Below, in pieces: positions 25,707 through 34,112 of a stretch of DNA of 36,863 nucleotides. The stretch covers positions 1-36,863 of the forward strand of contig CAMNRO010000024.1 in assembly GCA_946553045.1 (NCBI GenBank), read 5' to 3'. The number at the start of each line of letters is the position of its first letter. Position 1 is the stretch's first letter. The DNA is from an uncultured Porphyromonadaceae bacterium. Its GTDB lineage: Bacteria > Bacteroidota > Bacteroidia > Bacteroidales > Muribaculaceae. The position numbers and the translations under genes are program-made. The notes under the pieces were generated by a model that saw only the letters and a list, made by a program, of their open reading frames with translations, was not told the origin of the DNA and did no database searches.

Positions 25707-27719
25707 ATGAAAAAAGTATTAATCGCAGCTGCAATGGCATCTATGCTCGCCGCAACCTCCTGCTCAAAGACCGAGACAACTCAGCCGCAGGAATTCAACT
25801 ACGTAGCCGACCGCTTCGCCGACATCGAAGTGCTGCGCTATAAAGTGCCCGATTTCGAAAATCTGACCCTCAACCAGAAGAAACTCGTCTACTTCCTCAC
25901 CGAAGCCGCTCTCTGGGGCCGCGATATCCTCTGGGACCAGAACAACAGCAACAACCTCGCAATGCGCCGCCTGCTCGAGGCCGTCTACACAAACTATCAG
26001 GGCGACCGCAACAGCGCCGAATTCAAAGCCTTCGAAACATACATGAAACAGGTATGGTTCGGCAACGGCATTCACCACCACTACTCTACCGACAAATTCA
26101 CTCCCGGATTCAGCCGTGAATTCCTCGCCGCCCAGCTCGAGGCACTCCCCGAAGGCGCAGCTCCCGAAAACACAGCCGAACTCGTCGAAGTCATCTTCAA
26201 CCCCACCCTCGACGCCAAGCGAGTGAACCAGGACGCCTCTGTAGACCTCATCACATCGTCGGCAAACAACATGTATGCCCCCGGCGTGACACAGGCCGAA
26301 GTAGAGGCATACTACAACTCTATCCGCAAACCCGACGACCTCACCCCCATATCCTATGGCCTCAACACACGCGTTGAGCGCGGCACCGACGGCAAAATCA
26401 CCGAAAACACCTATAAGGTAGGCGGTCTCTATTCGGCTGCAATCGAAAAAATAGTCGAGAATCTCGACAGCGCCCGCCAGTATGCCGAAAACGACGCACA
26501 GCGACAGATTATCGGCTCGCTCATCGACTTCTACACCTCCGGCGACCTCGCCACATTCGACAAATACTCCATCGAATGGGCCGAAGACACCATCTCGCAG
26601 GTTGACTTCATCAACGGATTCATCGAAACATACGGCGACCCCCTCGGCATGACAGGCTCCTGGGAATCAATCGTAAACTTCAAGAACATACCCGCCAGCG
26701 CCCGCACCGAAACCCTCAGCGCCGAAGCACAGTGGTTCGAAGACAACTCTCCCGTCGACGCAGCATTCAAGAAAAACAAGGTGAAAGGCGTATCGGCCAA
26801 AGTAATCACCGCTGCCATTCTCGCAGGCGACGCATACCCCGCAACCCCTATCGGCATCAACCTGCCCAACGCAAACTGGATTCGCGCCGCACACGGCTCG
26901 AAATCGGTGACCATCGAAAATATCACCCAGGCTTACGACGAGGCAAGCCATGGCAACGGCTTCAACGAAGAATTTGTAATCGATGAAGAAACCGCCGCAC
27001 TCCTCGACAACTACCTCTTCATCACCGACAACCTCCACACCGACCTCCACGAGTGCCTCGGACACGGCTCCGGCAAACTCATGCCCGGCAAGGAAGACGC
27101 CCTCAAGGAACACGGCTCGGCAATCGAAGAAGCTCGCGCCGACCTCTTCGCCCTCTACTATCTCGCAGACCCCAAACTCATCGAAATGGGTCTCCTTGAC
27201 AACCCCGAAGCATACAAGGCCGAATACTACAAATATATCCTCAACGGCATGATGACACAGCTGCAGCGCATCGAGCCGGGCAAAGACGTAGAAGAAGCCC
27301 ACATGCGCAACCGCAAACTCATTGCCGAATGGGCATACGAACACGGCAAGGACGCCAACGTAATAGAACTCGTAAAACGCGACGGCAAGACCTACATCAA
27401 AATCAACGACTACGAAGCTCTCCGCGGTCTCTTCGGCCAGCTCCTCGCCGAAATACAGCGCGTGCGCTCTACCGGCGACTATGCTGCCGCAAACGAGCTC
27501 ATCAACGCCTATGCCGTAAAAGTAGACCCCGAAATGCACCGCGAAGTACTCGACCGCTATGCCACACTCAACATAGCACCCTATAAAGGCTTCGTCAATC
27601 CCGTCTACACCGCCGTACGCGACCAGAACGGCAACATCACCGACATAACCGTAGACTACACCGAAGGCTACGTAGACCAGATGCTCCGCTACGGCCGCGA
27701 CTACAACGCCCTGAAATAA
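25707..27719 (+). CDS. Dipeptidyl-peptidase III-like lipoprotein (peptidase M49)
   Basis: This zinc metallopeptidase removes dipeptides from peptide N-termini. The Met at 25707 is the start, since it gives a lipoprotein signal with lipobox AATSC (Cys near 19); the longer frame from 25665 reads through the ftsH terminator. The product is 670 residues, in the family range. The M49 zinc motif HEXXXH is HECLGH at 448-453, followed by GSGKL, and the second motif EEARAD begins near 474. Predicted site is the periplasm, anchored in the inner or outer membrane. It probably feeds peptide use in this saccharolytic/proteolytic gut lineage; that is inference. Confidence 0.95.
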   Translation: MKKVLIAAAMASMLAATSCSKTETTQPQEFNYVADRFADIEVLRYKVPDFENLTLNQKKLVYFLTEAALWGRDILWDQNNSNNLAMRRLLEAVYTNYQGDRNSAEFKAFETYMKQVWFGNGIHHHYSTDKFTPGFSREFLAAQLEALPEGAAPENTAELVEVIFNPTLDAKRVNQDASVDLITSSANNMYAPGVTQAEVEAYYNSIRKPDDLTPISYGLNTRVERGTDGKITENTYKVGGLYSAAIEKIVENLDSARQYAENDAQRQIIGSLIDFYTSGDLATFDKYSIEWAEDTISQVDFINGFIETYGDPLGMTGSWESIVNFKNIPASARTETLSAEAQWFEDNSPVDAAFKKNKVKGVSAKVITAAILAGDAYPATPIGINLPNANWIRAAHGSKSVTIENITQAYDEASHGNGFNEEFVIDEETAALLDNYLFITDNLHTDLHECLGHGSGKLMPGKEDALKEHGSAIEEARADLFALYYLADPKLIEMGLLDNPEAYKAEYYKYILNGMMTQLQRIEPGKDVEEAHMRNRKLIAEWAYEHGKDANVIELVKRDGKTYIKINDYEALRGLFGQLLAEIQRVRSTGDYAAANELINAYAVKVDPEMHREVLDRYATLNIAPYKGFVNPVYTAVRDQNGNITDITVDYTEGYVDQMLRYGRDYNALK

Positions 27720-27742
27720 ACCTCCCCTTCATATCAACACAG

Positions 27743-27771
27743 ACGCCCCGGACCAGATCGGCCCGGGGCGT
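27743..27771. terminator. Bidirectional terminator between M49 peptidase and LysO
   Basis: A perfect 9-bp GC-rich stem (27743-27751/27763-27771) sits between two convergent genes, 23 bases from the peptidase stop and 21 from the LysO stop. Confidence 0.75.
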
Positions 27772-27792
27772 TTGCGTAAAGCCGACGGAATA

Positions 27793-28398
27793 TCAAAAAC
27801 TACAGAAAAGCGTCACAAGAAAAGGCACACTGAAATCCACCACAAAACCATGATACACGGCTAAAACCGTAAACCGGCGCCCCGACGTAGCCGCAATTAT
27901 AGGCAAAGTAGTATCCATGCTCGTTGCGCCTCCGGCCGAAATAGGTGCAAGAGGCCCGAAGACACGGCACAGCAGCGGCGCGCCGAGCAAAGTGATAATC
28001 TCCCTGATAATATTGGCAAGAAGAGCTATCGTGCCAAGCTCCGCACCCCGGTAGCCACTTATAAAAATGCTCGACAGAGAATAATACCCGAAACCCGAAC
28101 CAACGGCAAGAACATCGCTCAAACTCCGCGAAGACAGAAACAAAGAAACGACAGCACAACCGGCCAGAGTACCCGCAATCGTCGCCAGAGGCAGCAGAAG
28201 CATACGGGGCCCCAGTCCCTTGAGCTCTTCCTTAAGCCCCTCGATATTATGCCCAATGCCGATACCTACACAAAAAATAAGAGCCGCAAGAGCAATAAAA
28301 CCGACATCAACACCAAGACCGCTCACATCAAGCAGCCCCAGATAGCCCGCGCACGCCCCGGCAACAAAAAAAGCGACAATGATAAGACTACCCTTCAT
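27793..28398 (-). CDS. lysO: Lysine exporter LysO, C-terminal part (split gene)
   Basis: This is the larger half of a LysO (YbjE/DUF340) exporter. An in-frame Met at 28431 exists, but the Met at 28398 is preferred: its ATG overlaps the stop of the upstream half (ATGA) and is followed at once by a hydrophobic helix. The product is 201 residues with about five or six helices and the family's conserved segments GIGIGHN, GSGFGYYSLSSI and GGATSMDTTLPII (near 160-173), the last being the likely transport core. In E. coli the protein is one chain of about 300 residues; here the two halves are separate, as in many Bacteroidales. Role: export of L-lysine or toxic analogues. Confidence 0.9.
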   Translation of the reverse strand: MKGSLIIVAFFVAGACAGYLGLLDVSGLGVDVGFIALAALIFCVGIGIGHNIEGLKEELKGLGPRMLLLPLATIAGTLAGCAVVSLFLSSRSLSDVLAVGSGFGYYSLSSIFISGYRGAELGTIALLANIIREIITLLGAPLLCRVFGPLAPISAGGATSMDTTLPIIAATSGRRFTVLAVYHGFVVDFSVPFLVTLFCSF

Positions 28399-28670
28399 TC
28401 CGCCACCTCCTTCCTCCTGGCATAGCGCCACAGCAGACAGGCGAACACCGAACTGCCGGCAACACCCGCAAAACTAATCACAAAAGCCTCAAGGCCGAGA
28501 GACCCTATCCAGCGCACAATCCTTTCATCGCTACCGGCCTCAAGGCCGAGCAGAAACAGAAGCGCCCAGATAATGACAACAGTCACACCATCGAGACGCC
28601 TAATCTCTCTATGTCTCAGACAATAACCGACAGCAATACCGAAAGCCATCACACCTAAGATAACCAGCAT
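28395..28670 (-). CDS. LysO N-terminal part (split gene)
   Basis: The product is 91 residues with three hydrophobic helices (about 2-16, 29-42, 60-82) matching the N-terminal region of single-chain LysO. The stop overlaps the start of the C-terminal half by four bases (ATGA), so the two are translated together and probably assemble into one transporter. A good minus-strand -7 box is at 28687-28694, giving a very short 5' leader. Confidence 0.85.
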   Translation of the reverse strand: MLVILGVMAFGIAVGYCLRHREIRRLDGVTVVIIWALLFLLGLEAGSDERIVRWIGSLGLEAFVISFAGVAGSSVFACLLWRYARRKEVAE

Positions 28671-28686
28671 AAAAAAATATTTTTTG

Positions 28687-28694
28687 CAAAATTA
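28687..28694 (-). promoter_or_regulatory. Promoter -7 box of the split lysO operon
   Basis: On the minus strand it reads TAATTTTG, an exact TAnnTTTG match, 16 bases upstream of the ATG at 28670. The leader would be about ten bases, too short for an attenuator or a lysine riboswitch. Confidence 0.65.
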
Positions 28695-28881
28695 GCCAAC
28701 TTGCTTACCTTTTACAAACTTTATACTCTTTTATACTTCCCTCCGTGGGAAAAATCCCTTTACCGGCGTTATGCTATTAAAGATGAAAGAAAGATAGAAC
28801 GCGAACTAAAAATCATCCCTCGTCTGTCTTTCCGAGTAGTGATACTGGGAAAGATGGCTCTCATAAATAGTTGAAACGTGG
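28695..28881. other. Intergenic stretch, no gene recognised
   Basis: The gap between two minus-strand genes has no ORF of note (the longest is a nine-codon plus-strand ORF near 28770). A plus-strand TACCTTTT near 28705 is one base off the -7 consensus, and a plus-oriented T-run follows the hairpin at 28882-28913. A small plus-strand RNA is therefore conceivable. Confidence 0.3.
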
Positions 28882-28913
28882 AGAGCGCCCCGACCCAACC
28901 GCCGGGGCGCTCT
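28882..28913. terminator. Terminator after the GH43 gene
   Basis: A perfect 11-bp stem (28882-28892/28903-28913) with a 10-nt loop lies a few bases past the minus-strand GH43 stop. The T-run (TTTTATTT) is on the plus-strand side, so it may act in both directions. Confidence 0.75.
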
Positions 28914-28921
28914 TTTATTTG

Positions 28922-30028
28922 TTAGTGGAGGGGTTGGGGGGCGGTGGTGGGGCCGGCGACGGAGAGGGTGCCGGCGGAGTCGATGTGTATGGGGTCTATC
29001 ATGACGACGCGTTCGGCGGGGTTGTCGGCCATGCGGGCGTGGTAGACGGTGTAGAGCTGGCCCGTTGGCATTTCGATGACCATGTTGTGGCCTGTGCAGG
29101 TCACATTGTCCTTGCGCTTGAGCACGGGGTTGCCGGCATATTTTTCGAATGGCCCCAGGGGTGATTTCGATGTTGCATATCCGACGGCGTAGTGGGGACC
29201 GTAGTAGGCATTTGCGCTGTAGAGCATGTAGTAGGTGCTGTCGCGGCGGAATATGTAGGAGCCTTCGGTCCAGCGTCGGTTTGCCTCGCCTGTGGTTACC
29301 GACAGGCTTTCCCATTCGGCCTGTCGGTCGGCCATGGATGCGGGAGGCGCGAGTATCTTCTGCGGTTCGCCTATGATGCCGGAGAAATCGGGAGCAAGCT
29401 CGACGCCGTATATCCAGCTTTCTTCGATGGAGTCGAAGAGCTGTTTTTCGCGGGCCCACTCCGAGACTTCGCTTTCGACTGTGTGGCCCGAACAGCAGCG
29501 TGAGAAATAGAGGTATGTCTTGCCCGATGGCTCGTCGAAGAGGACGTTGGCGTCGATTACAGGATATTTCGAGGCGAAGACAGGGCGGTTGTACAGGTCT
29601 TTGAATGGTCCGGCGGGATTGTCGGCTACAGCGACGCCTATCTGGAAGTTTTCTTTGTCGCCGGTGTATTGTTCTTTGGCGGTGGCACTGAAAAACATGT
29701 AGTATCTGCCATCGCGCTCGTAGACTTCGGGAGCCCAGAATTCGCTGATGTTCCACGAGGCGCTGTCGGCGCCTTTATACACCCGGCCGCAAGGTGTCCA
29801 CTCGGCAAGGTCGTCGGATACGAAAGCTTCGAAGCCATCGTCGAGCGATGTGCCGTACATGTAGTATTTGCCGTCGGAGGCATGAAGGAGGAATGGGTCG
29901 CCAAACTTCATCGGAAGCGGGTTTGTGACGGTCATAGGTGCAGGCTCGGCTTTCTGACGGCACGAAACAAGTGGCATCGCCGCAATCATAGCCGGAAGGG
30001 CAAGGGCGTAAAGGAGTTGTTTTTTCAT
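28922..30028 (-). CDS. Glycoside hydrolase family 43 lipoprotein
   Basis: This is a predicted arabinofuranosidase/xylosidase-type enzyme. An in-frame Met at 30049 overlaps the promoter box, so the Met at 30028 is the start; it yields a lipoprotein signal with lipobox LVSC (Cys23) and a 368-residue product. The GH43 five-blade propeller triad is visible: Asp44 in KFGDPF (base), Asp159 in PVIDANVL (pKa modulator) and Glu255 in WTEGSYIF (acid), with GHNMV later as the likely metal-site His. No SusC/SusD pair or other glycosidase adjoins, so it is an orphan enzyme rather than part of a polysaccharide utilisation locus. Substrate cannot be fixed from sequence. Confidence 0.93.
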   Translation of the reverse strand: MKKQLLYALALPAMIAAMPLVSCRQKAEPAPMTVTNPLPMKFGDPFLLHASDGKYYMYGTSLDDGFEAFVSDDLAEWTPCGRVYKGADSASWNISEFWAPEVYERDGRYYMFFSATAKEQYTGDKENFQIGVAVADNPAGPFKDLYNRPVFASKYPVIDANVLFDEPSGKTYLYFSRCCSGHTVESEVSEWAREKQLFDSIEESWIYGVELAPDFSGIIGEPQKILAPPASMADRQAEWESLSVTTGEANRRWTEGSYIFRRDSTYYMLYSANAYYGPHYAVGYATSKSPLGPFEKYAGNPVLKRKDNVTCTGHNMVIEMPTGQLYTVYHARMADNPAERVVMIDPIHIDSAGTLSVAGPTTAPQPLH

Positions 30029-30046
30029 GTCGGGACTGGTTTTGCA

Positions 30047-30054
30047 CAAAGGTA
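30047..30054 (-). promoter_or_regulatory. Promoter -7 box of the GH43 gene
   Basis: On the minus strand it reads TACCTTTG, an exact TAnnTTTG match, 18 bases upstream of the ATG at 30028. It decides the start codon choice. Confidence 0.75.
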
Positions 30055-30139
30055 CGAATTTAGAGGGTGCATTATGGCAATTTTAGAGTCAAAAAAGCGA
30101 TTTTAGAAGCATATTTTTTGCGACAAGCTGAAAATAGCG

Positions 30140-30147
30140 TAAATTTG
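30140..30147 (+). promoter_or_regulatory. Promoter -7 box of the NSS transporter gene
   Basis: TAAATTTG matches TAnnTTTG exactly, 21 bases before the ATG at 30169. Confidence 0.7.
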
Positions 30148-30168
30148 CTGTGATTATTTCTATAAGAT

Positions 30169-31539
30169 ATGTCTTCCAAACGAGAATTTGCTTCCAAAAT
30201 AGGTCTTGTAGCGGCCACTGTAGGGTCTGCGATAGGTCTTGGCAATGTATGGCGCTTTCCGGCCGAAACGCAGGCTAACGGCGGCGCTGCCTTTTTGCTT
30301 TTATACGTAGTATGTGTGTTATGTCTGGGCGTGCCTGTGATGCTTGCCGAGTTTTCGCTTGGGCGCGCCGGACGGTCGGATGCCATCGGGGCTTTCCGCA
30401 ATCTGTCGCCGGGAAAAGCGTGGTGGCTGGTGGGCTCGATTGCCGTGCTGGCGTCCTATCTGATTATATGCTATTATATGGTTGTGGCGGGGTGGACGCT
30501 CGAGTATTTCTGGCAGAGCGTTACCGGCGGCCTGTTCGAGGGTATGCCACAGGGCGAAGGAACTGAGTTCAGAGGCTTTTTCAGCGGCAAGATGGAAGAG
30601 TATATAGCCACCGACGCCGCACCGCTCATATTTACCTTCCTTATGATTGCCATCAACATCGGAGTGCTCTTAGGGGGTGTGCAGAAAGGCATAGAGCGGC
30701 TTTCGAACGTGATGATGCCGCTTCTTTTTGTGATTTTGGTCGGCATATGCGCGCTTTCGCTGTCGCTGCCCGGCGCAGGCGAAGGTGTGGCGTATTTTCT
30801 GAATCCCGATTTCTCGAAAATCAACGCCTCGGTAGTTGTCAATGCTCTGGGCCAGGCGTTTTTCAGCCTCAGCCTCGGCATGGGCATTCTTGTGACCTAC
30901 GCGTCTTATTATCCGGCTGATACGAAGCTTGGCAAGACGGCGATAACGGTGGCGCTGCTGAGTGTTTTTGTAGCCGTACTGATGGGCCTGGTCATTTTCC
31001 CTGCGGTGAAGAGTTTCGGACTCGACGGCGAGGAACTGCGCGGCGCCACGCTCGTGTTCGTGACTCTGCCCGAGGTTTTTGCGCAGCTTCCGTTGCCGCG
31101 TCTGTGGGCGGCGCTGTTCTTCTTTCTGCTGCTTGTGGCGGCACTTACGTCTACGGTGTCGATTGCCGAGGTGTCGATTGCTATGTTCCAGGACCGTCTG
31201 CGCATGAGCCGCCGTGCGGCCACATTTACGGTCATGCTGCCGTTGTTCGTGCTGAGCGCGCTTTGCTCGCTGTCGATGGGCAGCCTGTCGGGATACACGG
31301 TTTTCGGGCTGAATTTCTTCGATTTGCTCGACGGTTTCACGACAAACTGTCTGCTTCCCGTCGTGGCGCTCGGAACATGCATCTACATGGGCTGGTTCGC
31401 ACCCAAGGGCCTGCTATGCAAGGAACTCACCAACGGCTCGTCCATCGACAAGGCCGACACCCAGACACGCACAGTGCTCTTCATAATCCGCTATATAGCC
31501 CCGGTACTAATCGTAGCCATCGTGGCGTTCTCGCTGTAA
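30169..31539 (+). CDS. Sodium-dependent transporter, NSS (SNF) family
   Basis: This Na+-coupled amino-acid symporter of the LeuT/MhsT type has 456 residues and about 11-12 helices. TM1 carries the unwound, ion-binding signature VGSAIGLGNVWRFP (about 18-31) followed by QANGGAAFLLLY. TM6 and TM8 regions (ALGQAFFSLSLGMGILVTYASY and LVAALTSTVSIAEVSIAMFQD) match bacterial NSS proteins. Bacterial members usually carry tryptophan, leucine or other hydrophobic amino acids. It is monocistronic and divergent from GH43. Confidence 0.94.
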   Translation: MSSKREFASKIGLVAATVGSAIGLGNVWRFPAETQANGGAAFLLLYVVCVLCLGVPVMLAEFSLGRAGRSDAIGAFRNLSPGKAWWLVGSIAVLASYLIICYYMVVAGWTLEYFWQSVTGGLFEGMPQGEGTEFRGFFSGKMEEYIATDAAPLIFTFLMIAINIGVLLGGVQKGIERLSNVMMPLLFVILVGICALSLSLPGAGEGVAYFLNPDFSKINASVVVNALGQAFFSLSLGMGILVTYASYYPADTKLGKTAITVALLSVFVAVLMGLVIFPAVKSFGLDGEELRGATLVFVTLPEVFAQLPLPRLWAALFFFLLLVAALTSTVSIAEVSIAMFQDRLRMSRRAATFTVMLPLFVLSALCSLSMGSLSGYTVFGLNFFDLLDGFTTNCLLPVVALGTCIYMGWFAPKGLLCKELTNGSSIDKADTQTRTVLFIIRYIAPVLIVAIVAFSL

Positions 31540-31609
31540 CCTACGTCGATACCTCGCGGTGAGTTTCTTCAAAATTTATCCACAATCTTAATCGTTAAGT
31601 ATCTCCATC

Positions 31610-33280
31610 ATGCATACGTTTATAGAGGTTTTCAAATCATTAACAAGTCATTCAGAGAGTGAGGTTGTGGAGTTTAAGAAGGCGGAGAACAGCTTTGACT
31701 TCGATGACTTGGGCAAGTATTTCTCGGCGTTGAGTAATGAGGCAAATCTTCGCGGGATTGATTTCGCGTGGTTGATTTTTGGCTATGATGAGAAAAAACA
31801 TGAGATAGTCGGCACATCATACAAAAACGGAGAAGGGACTCTCAATAACCTCAAGCATGATTTTTCACAGCATACTACAGATGGTCAGACCTTCCGTGAG
31901 ATTATACCTATTGAGGTTGAGAGGAAACGCATACTGATGTTCAAGATTCCGGCTTCACCACGTAATATCGTGATGAAGTGGAAGGGGATTGCATACGGTC
32001 GTGACGGAGAAAGCCTAAAGCCGCTTAACCAATCTAAACAAGATGAAATACGTCGGCAGACTCCAGCCCCGGACTGGTCGGCGGAAATTGTGCCAGATGC
32101 AACAATCGATGATCTTGACGAGGTAGCTATTGCCAAGGCACGAAAGATGTTCAAAAAGGTGCATAGCCGTATCCCGGCCGAGGAAGTAAACAACTGGTCT
32201 ACCGAAGAATTTCTTAGCAAGTGCGAACTGATGGTAAATGGAAAACTTACCCGTGCTGCTATCATACTTCTTGGTAAAATGTTCTCAGACAGCAAACTTC
32301 GTCCGGCTGTCGCAGAGGTCACGTGGACTCTTCGCGATGGGAAACAAGACGTGGTGGATTACGAGCATTTTTCCGTTCCGTTCATACTGACGGTTGATGA
32401 GATTCTTGCTAAAATTCACAATCTGACATTACGAGAAATGCCCGGCGGAACGCTCTTCCCCGATACGATGAAGCAATATGATGACTATACTATCCGTGAG
32501 GCTCTTCATAACTGTATTGCACATCAGGATTATACCCTCCGCCAACGCATCAACTTCGTTGAAAATCCGGGATTTCTCTATTATGCCAACGGAGGTTCAT
32601 TTATTCCGGGTTCATTAGAAAATGCGCTTGCTACGAACGGCCCACAACGATTCTTCCGTAATGCATGCCTATGCAAGGCGATGGTGCATTTCAATATGAT
32701 TGATACGGTAAGCCGCGGAATAAAGAAGATGTTTACGGAGCAAATGGAGCGTAGATTCCCGATGCCCGACTATGAGATTGACAATGAGAAGAAAGAGGTT
32801 GCGGTGCGCATCTATGGCAACGCCATAAATGAACGATATACCAAACTGCTCAAAGATAATGACAATCTGACACTCCATGACTGCATTTCTCTTGATGCCA
32901 TTCAGAAAGGACACCGTATTGACGATGAGATAGCCAGAGACCTCCTGAATCGCGGTCTGATTGAGGGGGAAGCACCAAACTACACCATATCGCTTGGTAT
33001 AGCCAAAGCCTCGAATCAACTCCCCGGATACACGAAAGCTAAAGGTCTGGACAAACTCAGATTAAAGCAGATGGTTCTGCAATTATTGCATAATGCCGGA
33101 GAAGATGGTGCCCGCCGTGAAATCATATACGAGTATCTAAAAGACCTATTGCCGTCTAACAAGACACAGGAGCAACAACTCCGCTATCTGGGAAGGCTTC
33201 TCGTTGAAATGAATGAAGAGGGAGCTATCGAACGAACCGGCCTCAAATGGTTGCTTTCGAGTTCATCCGACCGAAAATAG
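31610..33280 (+). CDS. AlbA_2 (Schlafen-type) domain protein with GHKL-like ATPase part
   Basis: This 556-residue protein belongs to the putative DNA-binding/ATP-dependent helicase-like group with an N-terminal AlbA_2 domain. Residues about 15-60 (EVVEFKKAENSFDFDDLGKYFSALSNEA) and the next strands match AlbA_2. Around 280-400 lies a divergent HATPase_c_4-like region (TIREALHNCIAHQDYTLRQR, then NPGFLYYANGG). The C-terminal about 90 residues look like winged-helix DNA-binding modules. Such proteins are usually annotated as transcriptional regulators, often carried in accessory regions and sometimes tied to phage defence; the exact role is unknown. The 3' end and downstream DNA contain a repeated TCCGACCG motif. 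Codon and base use are more AT-rich than in the neighbours. Confidence 0.85.
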   Translation: MHTFIEVFKSLTSHSESEVVEFKKAENSFDFDDLGKYFSALSNEANLRGIDFAWLIFGYDEKKHEIVGTSYKNGEGTLNNLKHDFSQHTTDGQTFREIIPIEVERKRILMFKIPASPRNIVMKWKGIAYGRDGESLKPLNQSKQDEIRRQTPAPDWSAEIVPDATIDDLDEVAIAKARKMFKKVHSRIPAEEVNNWSTEEFLSKCELMVNGKLTRAAIILLGKMFSDSKLRPAVAEVTWTLRDGKQDVVDYEHFSVPFILTVDEILAKIHNLTLREMPGGTLFPDTMKQYDDYTIREALHNCIAHQDYTLRQRINFVENPGFLYYANGGSFIPGSLENALATNGPQRFFRNACLCKAMVHFNMIDTVSRGIKKMFTEQMERRFPMPDYEIDNEKKEVAVRIYGNAINERYTKLLKDNDNLTLHDCISLDAIQKGHRIDDEIARDLLNRGLIEGEAPNYTISLGIAKASNQLPGYTKAKGLDKLRLKQMVLQLLHNAGEDGARREIIYEYLKDLLPSNKTQEQQLRYLGRLLVEMNEEGAIERTGLKWLLSSSSDRK

Positions 33281-33348
33281 CCATAATCCGACCGTTTTTT
33301 TATAGAATCCGACCGAAATTTCGGTCGGATTAGGTTAGTCGGTTAGTC
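33265..33348. repeat. TCCGACCG repeats with a perfect 26-bp palindrome
   Basis: TCCGACCG occurs at 33266-33273 (in the last codons of the AlbA_2 gene), 33287-33294 and 33308-33315, with an inverted copy at 33322-33329. The last two form the perfect palindrome 33306-33331. A tandem GGTTAGTC pair follows at 33333-33348. The inverted copy can pair with any of the three direct copies, so alternative stems are possible; a terminator or protein-binding site is likely. Confidence 0.85.
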
Positions 33349-33420
33349 GTTGTCCACCTTCGCCTGATGGTAAAGATATGATACAATGAGTAAGTTTCAG
33401 CGAGGAAACGTGTCGGGGAG

Positions 33421-33999
33421 TTATTGGTAGGTTTTGAGGTATTCTTCGCAGGTGAGGGCGAGTTCGTCGTACCAGGCGTCGCCGAAGCGGCGTCGGAGGG
33501 GGCCTTCGAGGAACTGATAGGCGCGGAGGCCTTTGGCGCGGCCGAGGACTTCGGCGGCATGGCATATTTTCCAGCGGTGGTAGTTTACGGCTGTGAATGT
33601 GGGGTATTTTTTGAGGCGGACGGGATAGAGATGGCACGAAACGGGCTTGAAGAAGGGTGAACGGCCCTGACGATAGGCTTCTTCGAGGGCGCATAGCCAG
33701 TTTCCGTCGTCGTCGAGTGTGGCGAAGGCGCAGTTGCGGCCTTCGACAAGGGCTGTGACTTCGTCGCCTTCTTCGTCGATGTAGCTGACGCCGTTTTCTT
33801 CGATTTCGCGCCGGGCGGCAGGCAGAAGTCTATCCCACACGATGGGCAGGACTTCGCGTATTTGTTCGGCTTCGCCCTCGTCAAGGGGGGCTCCGGCGTC
33901 GCCTTCGAGGCAACACTGGCCTTTACAGGCCTCGAGATCGCAACAAAAAAATCGCTCGACCAAGTCGAGACTTACCAAGGTATCCTGAATCTGCAACAC
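33421..33999 (-). CDS. DUF3109 family cysteine-rich protein
   Basis: This 192-residue cytoplasmic protein belongs to the DUF3109 family, common in Bacteroidales and related in style to YkgJ-type metal-binding proteins. The cysteine cluster is FFCCDLEACKGQCC (Cys at 19, 20, 25, 29, 30), followed by later single cysteines in GRNCAF, NWLCALEE, PVSCHLYP and WKICHAAE. The spacing suggests a zinc or iron-sulfur site. The function is unknown. It is a single gene; the region upstream is filled with AT-rich repeat sequence. Confidence 0.9.
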   Translation of the reverse strand: MLQIQDTLVSLDLVERFFCCDLEACKGQCCLEGDAGAPLDEGEAEQIREVLPIVWDRLLPAARREIEENGVSYIDEEGDEVTALVEGRNCAFATLDDDGNWLCALEEAYRQGRSPFFKPVSCHLYPVRLKKYPTFTAVNYHRWKICHAAEVLGRAKGLRAYQFLEGPLRRRFGDAWYDELALTCEEYLKTYQ

Positions 34000-34012
34000 A
34001 ATCTTTAGAATT

Positions 34013-34112
34013 TAGAATTAATAATGAAGAATTTAGAATTATTACCTATTACGCACATTTTAAGGCGGTTGAGACTATAATTATTAATTCTTCATTTTTA
34101 ATTATTAATTAT
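34013..34112. repeat. AT-rich inverted repeat of the AATTAATAATGAAGAATT family
   Basis: AATGAAGAATT at 34023-34033 is perfectly inverted at 34086-34096, and the flanking ATTAATAATTA-type sequence extends both arms with mismatches. The right part supplies the last codons (Ile-Asn-Asn) and the stop of the T9SS plug gene. The word TAATTCTTCATT is shared with the element at 11279-11342. Confidence 0.75.

Noticed and set aside
26667..27539. Minus-strand open frame of 290 codons opposite the M49 peptidase
   Set aside because: It is antisense to a complete M49 gene; the Phe/Val-rich translation is typical of the reverse frame.
28671..28686. Lysine riboswitch before the lysO genes
   Set aside because: The predicted leader is only about ten bases, far too short for an L-box.
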